49,510 nt of DNA from Acidimicrobiia bacterium (GTDB taxonomy: Bacteria > Actinomycetota > Acidimicrobiia > Acidimicrobiales > Acidimicrobilacustridaceae): NCBI GenBank assembly GCA_020832495.1, contig JAFIEP010000022.1, positions 1 to 49,510 of the forward strand, written 5' to 3'. A model generated the notes under the pieces. That model was not told where the DNA came from, did not search any database, and saw only the letters and a list, made by a program, of their open reading frames with translations. Positions 40,849 to 49,178 of the stretch are shown in pieces (the stretch's first letter is position 1; the number at the start of each line of letters is the position of its first letter). Position numbers and translations under genes: made by a program.

Positions 40849-42983
40849 GTGGTCTCCTCGAGTCGGACGAGTAATTGGCCGGCAGCCACGGCGTCGTCGG
40901 GTCCGACGAGCACCTCGGCGACGCGGCCACTGGTCAGAGCGGTGATGCGGTGTTCCACCTTCATGGCCTCGAGGACGACGAGTGTCGTGCCGGGCACCAC
41001 CTCGTCGCCCACAGCGACCCCGACCGAGGTCACCCGGCCCGGGAGCGGTGCCACCGGTTCGCCGACGGCGGACCGGTGGTCGTGGGCATCGTCGGCCGAG
41101 GTCACGGCCCACAGGTGGGTCGCCCCCGATGCGGAGGCCACCCATCGCTCGGCCTGCCAGCGGAAGATCGACACGGTGCGCACGGTGGGCGGGCCGCCCG
41201 CCGGGGCCGTCTCGAGCTGCCAGCGCTCGAAGGGGTCCGAGAGTGCCTCGGCAGGGCGATCCCAGGCGCCGCCCGAGCGAGTGTCGGCCAACGGCCGGAG
41301 CGCGGCGGTGAGCTCGCCGGCGGGGCCGTCGTCGACCTGCACGGTGGCGTCCCACCGTCCGTCGTCGGTGGGATGGAGGGTCACCGTGGCCGGCCGGTCG
41401 CCGCAGGTGAAGCCGACCTCGGCGGGCGGGCGGGGCACGTTCGACCACCGCGGTGCGGCGAAGGACCAGTGGGGGTCGCCGACTCGGGCGGCGTGGACGT
41501 CGGCCAGCGCGGCGGCGAGCAGGTGGCGCACCACGTCCTCGGCGGGCGGCGAACCCGCCCGACAGAGTGCAGCCACGTCGTGGTCGTCCAGCCACGCCGT
41601 GGTCACCGCACCGCGGCCGAAGTCCTCGTGCTCGAGCACGCCGACCAGCAGTTCCCGGTCGGTGGTCGGACCGGCCATCCGCAGGCTGCGCAGGGCCCGG
41701 GCCAGTCGCAGTCGCGCTTCGTGCCGATCGGGGGCGTGCACGATGAGCTTGGCCAACAGGGGGTCGAACCGCGTGGTCACCTCGCTGCCTGCCGCCACCC
41801 CGCTGTCGATGCGCACCCCGGGCAGGGACGTGTCGATCGCATGGATCAGCCCGGGGCTGGGCAGCCAGTCGGCCGCGGGGTCCTCGGCCACCAGGCGGAC
41901 CTCGATGGCGTGCCCTGACGGCGTTGGCTGGGGACACACCTGCTCGAGGGGGACGCCCTGGGCCACGAGCAGCTGGCAACGCACCAGGTCCAGCCCCCAC
42001 ACCAGTTCGGTGACCGGGTGCTCCACCTGCAGGCGGGTGTTCATCTCGCAGAAGGCGAAACCGTCGGCCACCACGTCGCCGGCGTCATCGACGGGCACGA
42101 GGAACTCGACGGTGCCGACGCCCTCGTAGTCCATGGCCTCCCCGAGGCGAACCGAGGCGGCGCCCAGTGCTCGACGGAGCGGTTCGTCGACCGCCGGGCA
42201 CGGCGACTCCTCCACCAGCTTCTGATGGCGTCGCTGCACCGAGCAGTCCCGTTCGCCGAGATGCACGACGTTGCCGCGGCCGTCACCGAGGATCTGTACC
42301 TCGACGTGGCGGGTGGCGGGCAGATAGCGCTCGGCGAACACCGTCGGATCCCCGAAGCTGGCCTCGGCTTCCCGCCGAGCCGAGGCCACTGCCTCGGCCA
42401 GGTCGTCGTGGCTCGACACCACGCGCATGCCTCGCCCCCCGCCGCCCGAGACGGCCTTCACCAACAGCGGTGGGGTGACCCCGGCGGCGTCGAGGGCGGC
42501 GCGCCCGCCGGCGGGGTCGTCGCCCTCGAGGGCACAGCCGGCCAGGACCGGGACGCCCGCAGCTGCGGCGGCTGCCTTGGCCGTCTGCTTGTCGGCCATG
42601 GTGCGCATGGCGCTCGGGGAGGGCCCGATCCACCGGAGCCCGGCGTCGATGACGGCAGCGGCAGCGTCGGCTCGTTCGGAGAGGAAGCCGTAGCCGGGGT
42701 GCACGGCGTCCGCGCCGAGGTGGCGGGCGGCCTCGATCAGGGCATCGACGTCGAGGTAGGCGGCCGACCCGGTCCCGGGGAGCACCACGGCGACGTCGGC
42801 CTCGGCGAGGTACGGCGCCTCTCGGTCTTCGGGCGCGGCCACCGCTGCGGTCTGCAGGCCCATCGAGCGGGCGGTGCGGGCGATGCGCGCCGCGATCTCC
42901 CCGCGGTTGGCCACCAGCAGACAGCCGATCGGGGTCGGCGGTCCGCTCGCTGCGGTGGTGTGGTGGTCAGAAGCGGAAGACAC
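40845..42983 (-). CDS. Acyl-CoA carboxylase alpha subunit (biotin carboxylase plus BCCP)
   Basis: About 712 residues from GTG 42983. Biotin carboxylase domain at residues about 20-460: LLVANRGEIAARIART, VHPGYGFLSE, VKAVSGGGGRGMRVV, ERDCSVQRRHQKLVEE and EMNTRLQVEHPVTE. The C-terminal biotin domain has VLEAMKVEH with the biotinyl lysine. By context it serves a geranyl-CoA or methylcrotonyl-CoA-type carboxylase. It overlaps both neighbours by a few bases, so the operon is tightly coupled. The start codon is not certain. Confidence 0.88.
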   Translation of the reverse strand: MSSASDHHTTAASGPPTPIGCLLVANRGEIAARIARTARSMGLQTAAVAAPEDREAPYLAEADVAVVLPGTGSAAYLDVDALIEAARHLGADAVHPGYGFLSERADAAAAVIDAGLRWIGPSPSAMRTMADKQTAKAAAAAAGVPVLAGCALEGDDPAGGRAALDAAGVTPPLLVKAVSGGGGRGMRVVSSHDDLAEAVASARREAEASFGDPTVFAERYLPATRHVEVQILGDGRGNVVHLGERDCSVQRRHQKLVEESPCPAVDEPLRRALGAASVRLGEAMDYEGVGTVEFLVPVDDAGDVVADGFAFCEMNTRLQVEHPVTELVWGLDLVRCQLLVAQGVPLEQVCPQPTPSGHAIEVRLVAEDPAADWLPSPGLIHAIDTSLPGVRIDSGVAAGSEVTTRFDPLLAKLIVHAPDRHEARLRLARALRSLRMAGPTTDRELLVGVLEHEDFGRGAVTTAWLDDHDVAALCRAGSPPAEDVVRHLLAAALADVHAARVGDPHWSFAAPRWSNVPRPPAEVGFTCGDRPATVTLHPTDDGRWDATVQVDDGPAGELTAALRPLADTRSGGAWDRPAEALSDPFERWQLETAPAGGPPTVRTVSIFRWQAERWVASASGATHLWAVTSADDAHDHRSAVGEPVAPLPGRVTSVGVAVGDEVVPGTTLVVLEAMKVEHRITALTSGRVAEVLVGPDDAVAAGQLLVRLEETT

Positions 42984-44568
42984 CGAACCCCCCGGAGGCT
43001 CCTTCGATCGGAGCGGAGTGGACGGCCGACAGGGCCATGCCGAGCACCGTCCGGGAGTCACGTGGATCGATGATGCCGTCGTCCCACAGCCGACCGGTGG
43101 CGAACCGGGCGGTCGACTCGGTCTCGATCTGGCCGGTCACTGCCTCCTGCATGGCGCGGTCGGCAGCTTCGTCGAACGGCCGGCCGGCTCGCTCGGCCGC
43201 CGCTCGCTGCACCAGCGAGAGCACGCCGGCGAGCTGTGTGGGGCCCATGACCGCGATGCGGTGGTTCGGCCAGGTGAAGACGAACCGTGGGTCGTAGGCC
43301 CGTCCGGCCATGGCGTAGTTGCCCGCACCGTAGGAGGCGCCCACCATCAGGGTGAGGTGGGGCACCGTCGAGTTGGACACGGCGTTGATCAGGAGCGAGC
43401 CGTGCTTGACGATGCCACCCTGCTCGGCGGCCGTGCCCACCATGAACCCGGTGATGTGTTGCACGAAAAGGATGGGCACGCTGCGGCGATTGCACAGCTG
43501 GATGAAGTGAGCGCCCTTGCGGGCCTCGTCGGAGAACAGGATCCCGTTGTTGGCGATGACCCCGAGGGGGTAGCCGCACAGTTCGGTGAAGCCGCAGACC
43601 AGCTGGGGCCCGTAGCGGGGCTTGAACTCGTCGAGGGCGGAGTCGTCCACGATGCGCCACAGCACCTCGCGGATCTCGAGCGGCTGGCGGACATCGGTGG
43701 GGGCCAGCGCCACCAGTTCCTCGGGATCGAGCAGCGGCGATCGGCCAGCCCCGGTGGGCTCGCCCCCGCGCTTTCTCCAGCCCAGTCGTCGGATGCAGCG
43801 TCGGGCCAGGCGCAGGGCGTGCTCCTCGTCGTCGGCCAGGTGGTCGGCCAGCCCCGACGTCGTGGCGTGCATCTCCGCGCCGCCGAGCGCCTCCTCGTCG
43901 GCGTCCTCGTCGATGGCCATCTTCACCAGCGGAGGGCCGCCGAGGAAGACCTGTGCGGCGTCGCGCACCAGGATGGTCTCGTCGCTCATCCCCGGCACGT
44001 AGGCACCGCCGGCGGTGGACGAACCGAAGACGACGGTGACGGTGGGGACCCCCGCCGCCGAGAGGCGGGTCAGGTTGCGGAAGGTGGCGCCCCCGGGCAG
44101 GAAGACGTCGGCCTGACGGGGAAGGTCGGCCCCGCCCGATTCGGTCAGGTTCACGAGCGGCAGGCGGTTGGTGGCGGCGATCTCCTGGGCCCGCAGGGCC
44201 TTGGCGATGGTGGTGGGCGACGACGTGCCACCACGTACGGTGGGGTCGTTGGCCGACACGATGCACTCGACGCCTTCGATCTGCACCAGGGCGGTGACGA
44301 TGCCGCCGCCGAGGGGGTCGTCGGTACCCCATCCGGCGAGCGGGGACAGCTCGAGGACCGGCGAGTGGGGATCGACCAGTCGCTCGATGCGCTGGCGGAC
44401 ACCCATCCGCCCTCGTGCTTCGTGGCGGCGGACGTAACGTTCGCCGCCGCCGGCCACCACCTGGGCAAGGTCGGCGTCGATCTCTGCCAGCGCCGCCAAG
44501 GTGGCCTGGCGGTTGGCGGCATGCTCGGCGTCAGCGGCGTCGACGCTGGTGGGTGGTGCCCCCGGCAT
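42967..44568 (-). CDS. Acyl-CoA carboxylase beta subunit (carboxyltransferase)
   Basis: The 533-residue carboxyltransferase has the N half (GRMGVRQRIERLVDPHS, VSANDPTVRGGT, LTESGGADLPRQADVF, VVFGSSTAGGAYVPGMSD) and the C half (GVIANNGILFSDEARKGAHF, PILFVQHITGFMVG, GASYGAGNYAMAGRAYDPRF). These are typical of methylcrotonyl-/geranyl-CoA carboxylase beta chains rather than propionyl-CoA carboxylase. A TAGGGT seven bases before ATG 44568, overlapping the previous stop, may be its own promoter. Confidence 0.9.
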   Translation of the reverse strand: MPGAPPTSVDAADAEHAANRQATLAALAEIDADLAQVVAGGGERYVRRHEARGRMGVRQRIERLVDPHSPVLELSPLAGWGTDDPLGGGIVTALVQIEGVECIVSANDPTVRGGTSSPTTIAKALRAQEIAATNRLPLVNLTESGGADLPRQADVFLPGGATFRNLTRLSAAGVPTVTVVFGSSTAGGAYVPGMSDETILVRDAAQVFLGGPPLVKMAIDEDADEEALGGAEMHATTSGLADHLADDEEHALRLARRCIRRLGWRKRGGEPTGAGRSPLLDPEELVALAPTDVRQPLEIREVLWRIVDDSALDEFKPRYGPQLVCGFTELCGYPLGVIANNGILFSDEARKGAHFIQLCNRRSVPILFVQHITGFMVGTAAEQGGIVKHGSLLINAVSNSTVPHLTLMVGASYGAGNYAMAGRAYDPRFVFTWPNHRIAVMGPTQLAGVLSLVQRAAAERAGRPFDEAADRAMQEAVTGQIETESTARFATGRLWDDGIIDPRDSRTVLGMALSAVHSAPIEGASGGFGVFRF

Positions 44569-44578
44569 CTGCGGGACC

Positions 44579-45403
44579 CTACCGGGACTCGATGGTGGTG
44601 GCCATGCGATCGAGCTCCGCGGTGGCGTGTGCCCCGTCGGGGTCCGCCACGGCGACGATCACCAGCGTGCGCTCCACCATGGTGGTGGCCACCTCGAGCG
44701 GATCGCCGGCGGCCGTGAGGCCGGACCGACGCCACCCGGCACCCGGTGCCAGGGTCACGGGCACGGCCTCGCCGAGCGTGGAGCGGTGCAGCGGGGCCAG
44801 GTCCAACGAGGTGGCCCTGATGGGATCCAGCTCCCCCTCGCCCGGATCGAGTGATGTGCCGGCGACGGGGATGGCGGCCACGAAGACATAGCGGCCGGAC
44901 TCCTCGTCGATGTCGACCCAGATGGTGGCCCGAGCCGACTCACCCGGCCCGAGTCTGGCGGCGTCGTGGGTGCGCCACAGGTTCTGGGGCACCTCGAGGC
45001 GAAGCGGGTGGCCGGCGCTCTCGAGGACACGCCAGCCGTCGTCGATCGGCGTCTGCTCGCCCTGGCCGCCGAGGTCGGCCACCGACAGCACCGACGTGCT
45101 CGTGTCGCCTCGGTCGAACAGGAACACCTGGGCAGCCAGCATGGCCAGAGCGAAGCCAGCCACGATCATCAGTGCGATGCTCACCACCCGCCAGCGACCG
45201 GGCTCGTCGTCGGGTTCGTAGACGCGGCGCGGTGCTGGCTGGGACATGGCCAGTTGCGTCGGACCGGCGCGGTTGGTGGCGGCATCGGGTCCCGTGGGGT
45301 CGGCGTCCCCGGCTGGATCGTCGCCGAAGCCGCACGCGTGGCACCAGTCCCAGTGCGGTTCGACGACGGCGTCGCAACGCGGGCAGTGGGGTTCGGAGGC
45401 CAC
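44579..45403 (-). CDS. Zinc-ribbon membrane protein of unknown function
   Basis: A 274-residue protein. GTG 45403 (TACCGT six bases upstream) opens with a zinc ribbon (CPRCDAVVEPHWDWCHACG, residues 6-24), a disordered acidic stretch, one membrane helix (VSIALMIVAGFALAMLAAQVF, about residues 80-100) and an extracytoplasmic beta-rich domain of about 160 residues. No family was recognised. It ends 10 bp before the carboxyltransferase gene but may only be a neighbour. Confidence 0.72.
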   Translation of the reverse strand: MASEPHCPRCDAVVEPHWDWCHACGFGDDPAGDADPTGPDAATNRAGPTQLAMSQPAPRRVYEPDDEPGRWRVVSIALMIVAGFALAMLAAQVFLFDRGDTSTSVLSVADLGGQGEQTPIDDGWRVLESAGHPLRLEVPQNLWRTHDAARLGPGESARATIWVDIDEESGRYVFVAAIPVAGTSLDPGEGELDPIRATSLDLAPLHRSTLGEAVPVTLAPGAGWRRSGLTAAGDPLEVATTMVERTLVIVAVADPDGAHATAELDRMATTIESR

Positions 45404-45409
45404 GGCGTG

Positions 45410-45415
45410 ACGGTA
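45410..45415 (-). promoter_or_regulatory. -10 element of a leaderless promoter, zinc-ribbon membrane protein
   Basis: Minus-strand TACCGT followed by six bases and GTG 45403. The remainder of the gap to the HU gene holds nothing else I can support. Confidence 0.6.
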
Positions 45416-45597
45416 GTGGTCGCCTGGGGTGGAGCCCGACCACCCCCCGATCCGTTGCCCGGTGCGGTGTCGATCCCCGAGGATCCACCTTTTCTGCGCT
45501 GTCATTGGTCATGCTGTGGCTTGGGTGGTCCACGAAGCGGACACTCGGATCTGGCCGGGCACCTGCCACCCATCCGGCCCGAGGAGGAGTAGGAACG

Positions 45598-45894
45598 ATG
45601 AACAAGAGTGAGCTGGTCGAAGCAATCGTCGGGCGTACCGGCGTGTCCAAGGCCGACACCGAGAAGGTCCTCAAGGGTTTCGAGGAGGTCGTGCAGCAGG
45701 TCGTGGCCAAGGGTGGCGACAAGCTGACCTTGACCGGGTTCCTCTCGGTCGAGCAGGTGAAGCGCAAGGCCCGCACCGGGCGCAACCCGCAGACCGGCGA
45801 GGCCATCAAGGTCCCCGCCAGCAAGGCCGTGAAGATCACCCCGGGTGCCACCCTCAAGGACGTGGCCAAGGGCAACCGCAAGGCACCGAAGTAG
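45598..45894 (+). CDS. hup: HU-family DNA-binding protein
   Basis: A 98-residue HU: MNKSELVEAIVGRTGVSKAD, LTGFLSVEQVKRKARTGRNP and the C-terminal IKVPASKAVKITPGATLKD, with the Arg-rich arm that enters the minor groove. Five to eight extra residues (NRKAPK) make a short basic tail, not the long Lys/Ala tail of mycobacterial HU. A strong GAGGAGGAG ribosome site precedes ATG 45598. Confidence 0.95.
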   Translation: MNKSELVEAIVGRTGVSKADTEKVLKGFEEVVQQVVAKGGDKLTLTGFLSVEQVKRKARTGRNPQTGEAIKVPASKAVKITPGATLKDVAKGNRKAPK

Positions 45895-45968
45895 TCCCGC
45901 TCTCCAGCGGTTCAACTGCACTGAACGCGTACGGGGAGCGAGCCGTCAGGCCGCTCCCCGTGTCGCGG

Positions 45969-45974
45969 TAGCGT
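45969..45974 (+). promoter_or_regulatory. -10 element of a leaderless promoter, bcp-fabZ
   Basis: TAGCGT followed by six bases and ATG 45981, the same hexamer and spacing as at trpF. Confidence 0.6.
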
Positions 45975-45980
45975 GCGGAG

Positions 45981-46448
45981 ATGACCACTCCACGACTCCA
46001 GGCGGGCGACCGTGCTCCGGCGTTCGCCCTCAGCGATCAGCACGGCGACAAGCTGCGGCTGTCCTCGTTCAAGGGTCGGCCCGTCCTGGTGTTCTTCTAC
46101 CCGAAGGCGCTCACGTCGGGCTGCACCACCCAGGCCTGTGGGCTGCGGGACGTCCTCGGCGACATCGGCGACTGTGCCGTGGTCGGGATCAGCCCCGACG
46201 AGCCGGACCGGCAGGCGGCCTTCGACGAGAAACACGGGTTGGGCTTCCCGCTGCTGGCGGACACCGACCATGCGGTGGCCGAGGCCTACGGTGCCTGGGG
46301 CGAGAAGAACATGTACGGCAACAAGTACTTCGGGGTCATCCGCTCGGCGTTCCTCGTCGACGCCAAGGGCAAGATCGCACACGCCTGGTACAAGATCAGC
46401 CCGAAGGACACTCCGAAGAAGTTGTTGGCCGCGCTGGGCGACTCGTGA
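45981..46448 (+). CDS. bcp: Thioredoxin-dependent peroxiredoxin (BCP type)
   Basis: A 155-residue peroxiredoxin that reduces peroxides with thioredoxin. The peroxidatic Cys is in TSGCTTQACGLRD (about residue 46) with the resolving Cys five residues on, as in E. coli BCP. YPKALTSGC and GISPDEPDRQAAF support the assignment. It overlaps fabZ by GTGA. Confidence 0.92.
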   Translation: MTTPRLQAGDRAPAFALSDQHGDKLRLSSFKGRPVLVFFYPKALTSGCTTQACGLRDVLGDIGDCAVVGISPDEPDRQAAFDEKHGLGFPLLADTDHAVAEAYGAWGEKNMYGNKYFGVIRSAFLVDAKGKIAHAWYKISPKDTPKKLLAALGDS

Positions 46449-46894
46449 GCGAGGTGCCCGAACCCCTCGCCGTGCTGCCACACCGGCCGCCGTTCCTGTT
46501 CCTCGACGAGGTGGTGGACCTCCGGCCCGGTGACAGCGCCGTCGGGCGGTGGCGCCTGACCGGTGAGGAAGCGTTCTTCGCCGGTCACTTCCCGGGACGA
46601 CCGACCGTGCCGGGTGTGTTGTTGGTTGAGGCCATGGCCCAGCTCGGCGCGTACGCCGTGCTGGCCTCGGGTGAGCACGAGGGCAAGCTGCCGCTGTTCG
46701 GAGGGGTCGACAAGGTGCGCTTCCGGCGGCAGGTGGTGCCGGGTGACGTGGTGGAGTTGAGCGTCACCCTGGGTCGCCGATCGGCGCGGGCGGGCAAGGG
46801 CAGCGGTCGAGCCACGGTCGACGGCAACGTGGCCGCTGAGGCCGACCTCCTGTTCGTGCTGGTGGACGCCGCCGGCGATCCGTCGACAGCCTGA
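46445..46894 (+). CDS. fabZ: 3-hydroxyacyl-ACP dehydratase (FabZ-like)
   Basis: A 149-residue hot-dog protein. LPHRPPFLFLDEV is the FabZ start and GHFPGRPTVPGVLLVEAMAQ carries the catalytic His and Glu. It dehydrates 3-hydroxyacyl-ACP in fatty acid synthesis, in keeping with the fab genes on the other strand. Its TGA is inside an 8-bp tandem repeat. Confidence 0.88.
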   Translation: MSEVPEPLAVLPHRPPFLFLDEVVDLRPGDSAVGRWRLTGEEAFFAGHFPGRPTVPGVLLVEAMAQLGAYAVLASGEHEGKLPLFGGVDKVRFRRQVVPGDVVELSVTLGRRSARAGKGSGRATVDGNVAAEADLLFVLVDAAGDPSTA

Positions 46895-46922
46895 CCGGCT
46901 GACCGGCTGACCGGCTGACCGG
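46891..46922. repeat. 8-bp tandem repeat (CTGACCGG x4)
   Basis: Four perfect units at the junction between the convergent fabZ and fabF genes. The first unit holds the fabZ stop codon; because the unit is 8 bp, TGA occurs in all three plus-strand frames. Confidence 0.8.
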
Positions 46923-46970
46923 GGACCCGGCCGACCGGGGGCCGTCCGGTCGTCACCGGGAGGTCGAGTG

Positions 46971-48149
46971 CTACTCGGCGGGAGCCAGCACGATCGAGCC
47001 GTTGTGGCCGCCGAAGCCGAAGCTGTTGGACAGCGTCGGGCCGGGCGTCCACGGCCGCGGGTCACCGTGCACCACGTCGAGCGCCGGCAGGTCGGGGTCG
47101 GGCTCGCTGTAGCCGGCGGTGGGCGGGATGATGCCGTGGCGCATGCTGAGCACGCAGGCCACCGCCTCGAGGGCGCCGGCTGCGCCGAGGGCGTGGCCGA
47201 GCACGCCCTTGTTGGCGGTGACCGGCGGTGCGGCATCCGCTCCACCGAACAACTCGGCCAGGGCGTGGGCCTCGGCCGCGTCGTTGAGCGGCGTGGAGGT
47301 GCCGTGGGCGTTCACGTGCACCACGTCGCCGGCTGACAGGCCGGCATCGGTGAGGGCCTGGGTCATGCAACGGAGGGCACCGGCGCCGTTCGGTGCCGGT
47401 GCGGTGATGTGGTGGGCGTCGGCCGAGCTGGCACCGCCGAGGACCTCGGCCAGCACGGTGGCCCCGCGCTCGTGGGCCTGTTCCCACTCCTCGAGTACCA
47501 GTACCGCCGCACCCTCGGCCATCATGAAGCCGTCGCGCCGGGCGTCGAAGGGCATCGACACCCCCGAGGTGGACAGCGCCGTCATGTTGATGAAGCCCTG
47601 GATCCCGACGGGGGTCAACGCTGCTTCGCTCGAGCCGGCCAGCACGGCATCGCAGCGACCGTCGGCGATGAGGCGGGCGCCGTAGGCGATGGACTGGGTG
47701 CCCGCCGCGCAGGCGGTCACGATGGTCTCGCACGGCCCCTGCCAGCCGTGGCGCATCGAGACCGCAGCAGCACCGGCGTTGGACATCATCATGGGGACCA
47801 GGAACGGGGACACGCGTCGCGGACCCTTGGTGTGGAACGTCATGATCTGGTCCTCGAGGGTGTGGAGACCCCCCACACCCGTGCCGATGATGACGCCGCG
47901 TCGCTCGGGCGTGGCCGCCAGTTCGCCCGCGTCGGCCAGCGCCTCTGCGGCACAGGCCAAGGCGAACTGGGCGAAGCGGTCGACACGCCGGGCCTCCTTG
48001 GGGTTGTCGAACCACGGGAGGGGATCGAAGTCCTCCACGTGGCGCAGCCCCTCGGGCGCCGGTCCCAGGAGTCCGTTCCACAGCGCCTCGGCACCGATCC
48101 CGCACGTCGAGACCGCGCCGAGGCCGGTGACGGCGACCCGGCGGCGCAT
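46971..48149 (-). CDS. fabF: 3-oxoacyl-ACP synthase II
   Basis: The 392-residue condensing enzyme has the Cys-His-His triad: VTACAAGTQSIAYGA, VNAHGTSTPLND and NKGVLGHALGAAGALEA, and the C-terminal NSFGFGGHNG. It extends acyl-ACP with malonyl-ACP. Its ATG is at 48149, sharing one base with the acpP stop. Confidence 0.93.
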   Translation of the reverse strand: MRRRVAVTGLGAVSTCGIGAEALWNGLLGPAPEGLRHVEDFDPLPWFDNPKEARRVDRFAQFALACAAEALADAGELAATPERRGVIIGTGVGGLHTLEDQIMTFHTKGPRRVSPFLVPMMMSNAGAAAVSMRHGWQGPCETIVTACAAGTQSIAYGARLIADGRCDAVLAGSSEAALTPVGIQGFINMTALSTSGVSMPFDARRDGFMMAEGAAVLVLEEWEQAHERGATVLAEVLGGASSADAHHITAPAPNGAGALRCMTQALTDAGLSAGDVVHVNAHGTSTPLNDAAEAHALAELFGGADAAPPVTANKGVLGHALGAAGALEAVACVLSMRHGIIPPTAGYSEPDPDLPALDVVHGDPRPWTPGPTLSNSFGFGGHNGSIVLAPAE

Positions 48150-48385
48150 CAGCGCTTGGCGTCGACGAGGGCGATGGCCTGCGCCACGGTGGTGACGTCG
48201 GCCAGTTCTTCCTCCTCGACGGTGATGTCGAACTCCTCCTCGAGCGCCATGACCAGCTCGACGAGGTCGAGGCTGTCGGCCTCGAGGTCGTCGGCGAAGC
48301 TGGCCTCGGCCACGATGCGGTCGGCGTCGATGGCCAGCATCTCGGCGGCGATGGTGCGGAATCGGTCGAAGGTGTCGGTGCTCAT
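48149..48385 (-). CDS. acpP: Acyl carrier protein
   Basis: A 78-residue acidic helical protein with the phosphopantetheine serine in LEADSLDLVELVMALEEEF (about residue 38). ATG 48385 follows CGAGGAGC. It lies between fabG and fabF as in the usual fab operon. Confidence 0.93.
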   Translation of the reverse strand: MSTDTFDRFRTIAAEMLAIDADRIVAEASFADDLEADSLDLVELVMALEEEFDITVEEEELADVTTVAQAIALVDAKR

Positions 48386-48461
48386 GGTGCTCCTCGATGG
48401 TTCAGTTGCTTCGATTGATGGGTTGTCCGGTGTGGCAGGGGGGAACGGCGGTGCGTGGCCC

Positions 48462-49178
48462 TCAGAATGCTCCCATGCCGAGACCTCCGTCCACCGGCAG
48501 GACGGCCCCGGTGACGAAGGCGGCATCGTCGGAGGCCAGGAAGGCGACAGCGGCCGCCACCTCTTCGGGCTGGCCGATACGACCGAGGGGAACGGCGCCG
48601 GCCATGGCAGTGACGGTGTCGTCGCCCAGTGCAGCCAGCATGTCGGTGGCGACCGGGCCGGGTGCCACCACGTTGGTGGTGATCGAGCGTGAGCCCAGTT
48701 CGCGAGCCAGGGAGCGGGCGAAGCCGACCAGGCCGGCCTTGGCGGCGGCGTAGTTGGCCTGGCCGGCCTGGCCGGTGGCGCCCACCACCGACGAGATCAC
48801 CACGATCCGTCCCCACCGGGCGCGGATCATGCGACGGGCTGCTCGACGGGCAACGCGGAACGTGCCGGCGAGGTTGGTGTCGAGCACCGTCGTGAAGTCG
48901 TCGTCGCTCATCCGCACGAGTAACTGGTCCTTGGTGATGCCGGCGTTGGCCACCAGCACCTCGACGTTGCCGATCTCCGACTCGATGTGGTCGAAGGCCT
49001 CGGCCACCGACGCCTCCGACGTGACGTCACAGCGCACCCAGGCCACGTCCTCGTCGAGGTCGTCGGGCCGTTCACCCCGACCGCAGGCCACCACTCGGTG
49101 GCCGTCGTCACGCAGTCGTCGAGCGGTGGCCAGGCCGATGCCCCGACCCCCTCCGGTCACCAAGGCGATTCGGTTCAT
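48462..49178 (-). CDS. fabG: 3-oxoacyl-ACP reductase
   Basis: A 238-residue SDR with [36 protein letters not shown] (the FabG-type NAGITxDxLLxRM), [20 protein letters not shown] and PVDGGLGM at the end. It reduces 3-oxoacyl-ACP with NADPH. ATG 49178 overlaps the fabH stop by ATGA. A 76-bp gap to acpP holds only its ribosome site. Confidence 0.93.
   Translation of the reverse strand: MNRIALVTGGGRGIGLATARRLRDDGHRVVACGRGERPDDLDEDVAWVRCDVTSEASVAEAFDHIESEIGNVEVLVANAGITKDQLLVRMSDDDFTTVLDTNLAGTFRVARRAARRMIRARWGRIVVISSVVGATGQAGQANYAAAKAGLVGFARSLARELGSRSITTNVVAPGPVATDMLAALGDDTVTAMAGAVPLGRIGQPEEVAAAVAFLASDDAAFVTGAVLPVDGGLGMGAF

Noticed and set aside
37834-42129. Very long plus-strand open frame (1431 codons) opposite the acyl-CoA dehydrogenase, AtuA and biotin carboxylase genes
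   Set aside because: High-GC antisense shadow: composition is His/Arg/Gly-rich without domains, while the minus strand encodes three clear enzymes with overlapping starts and ribosome sites.
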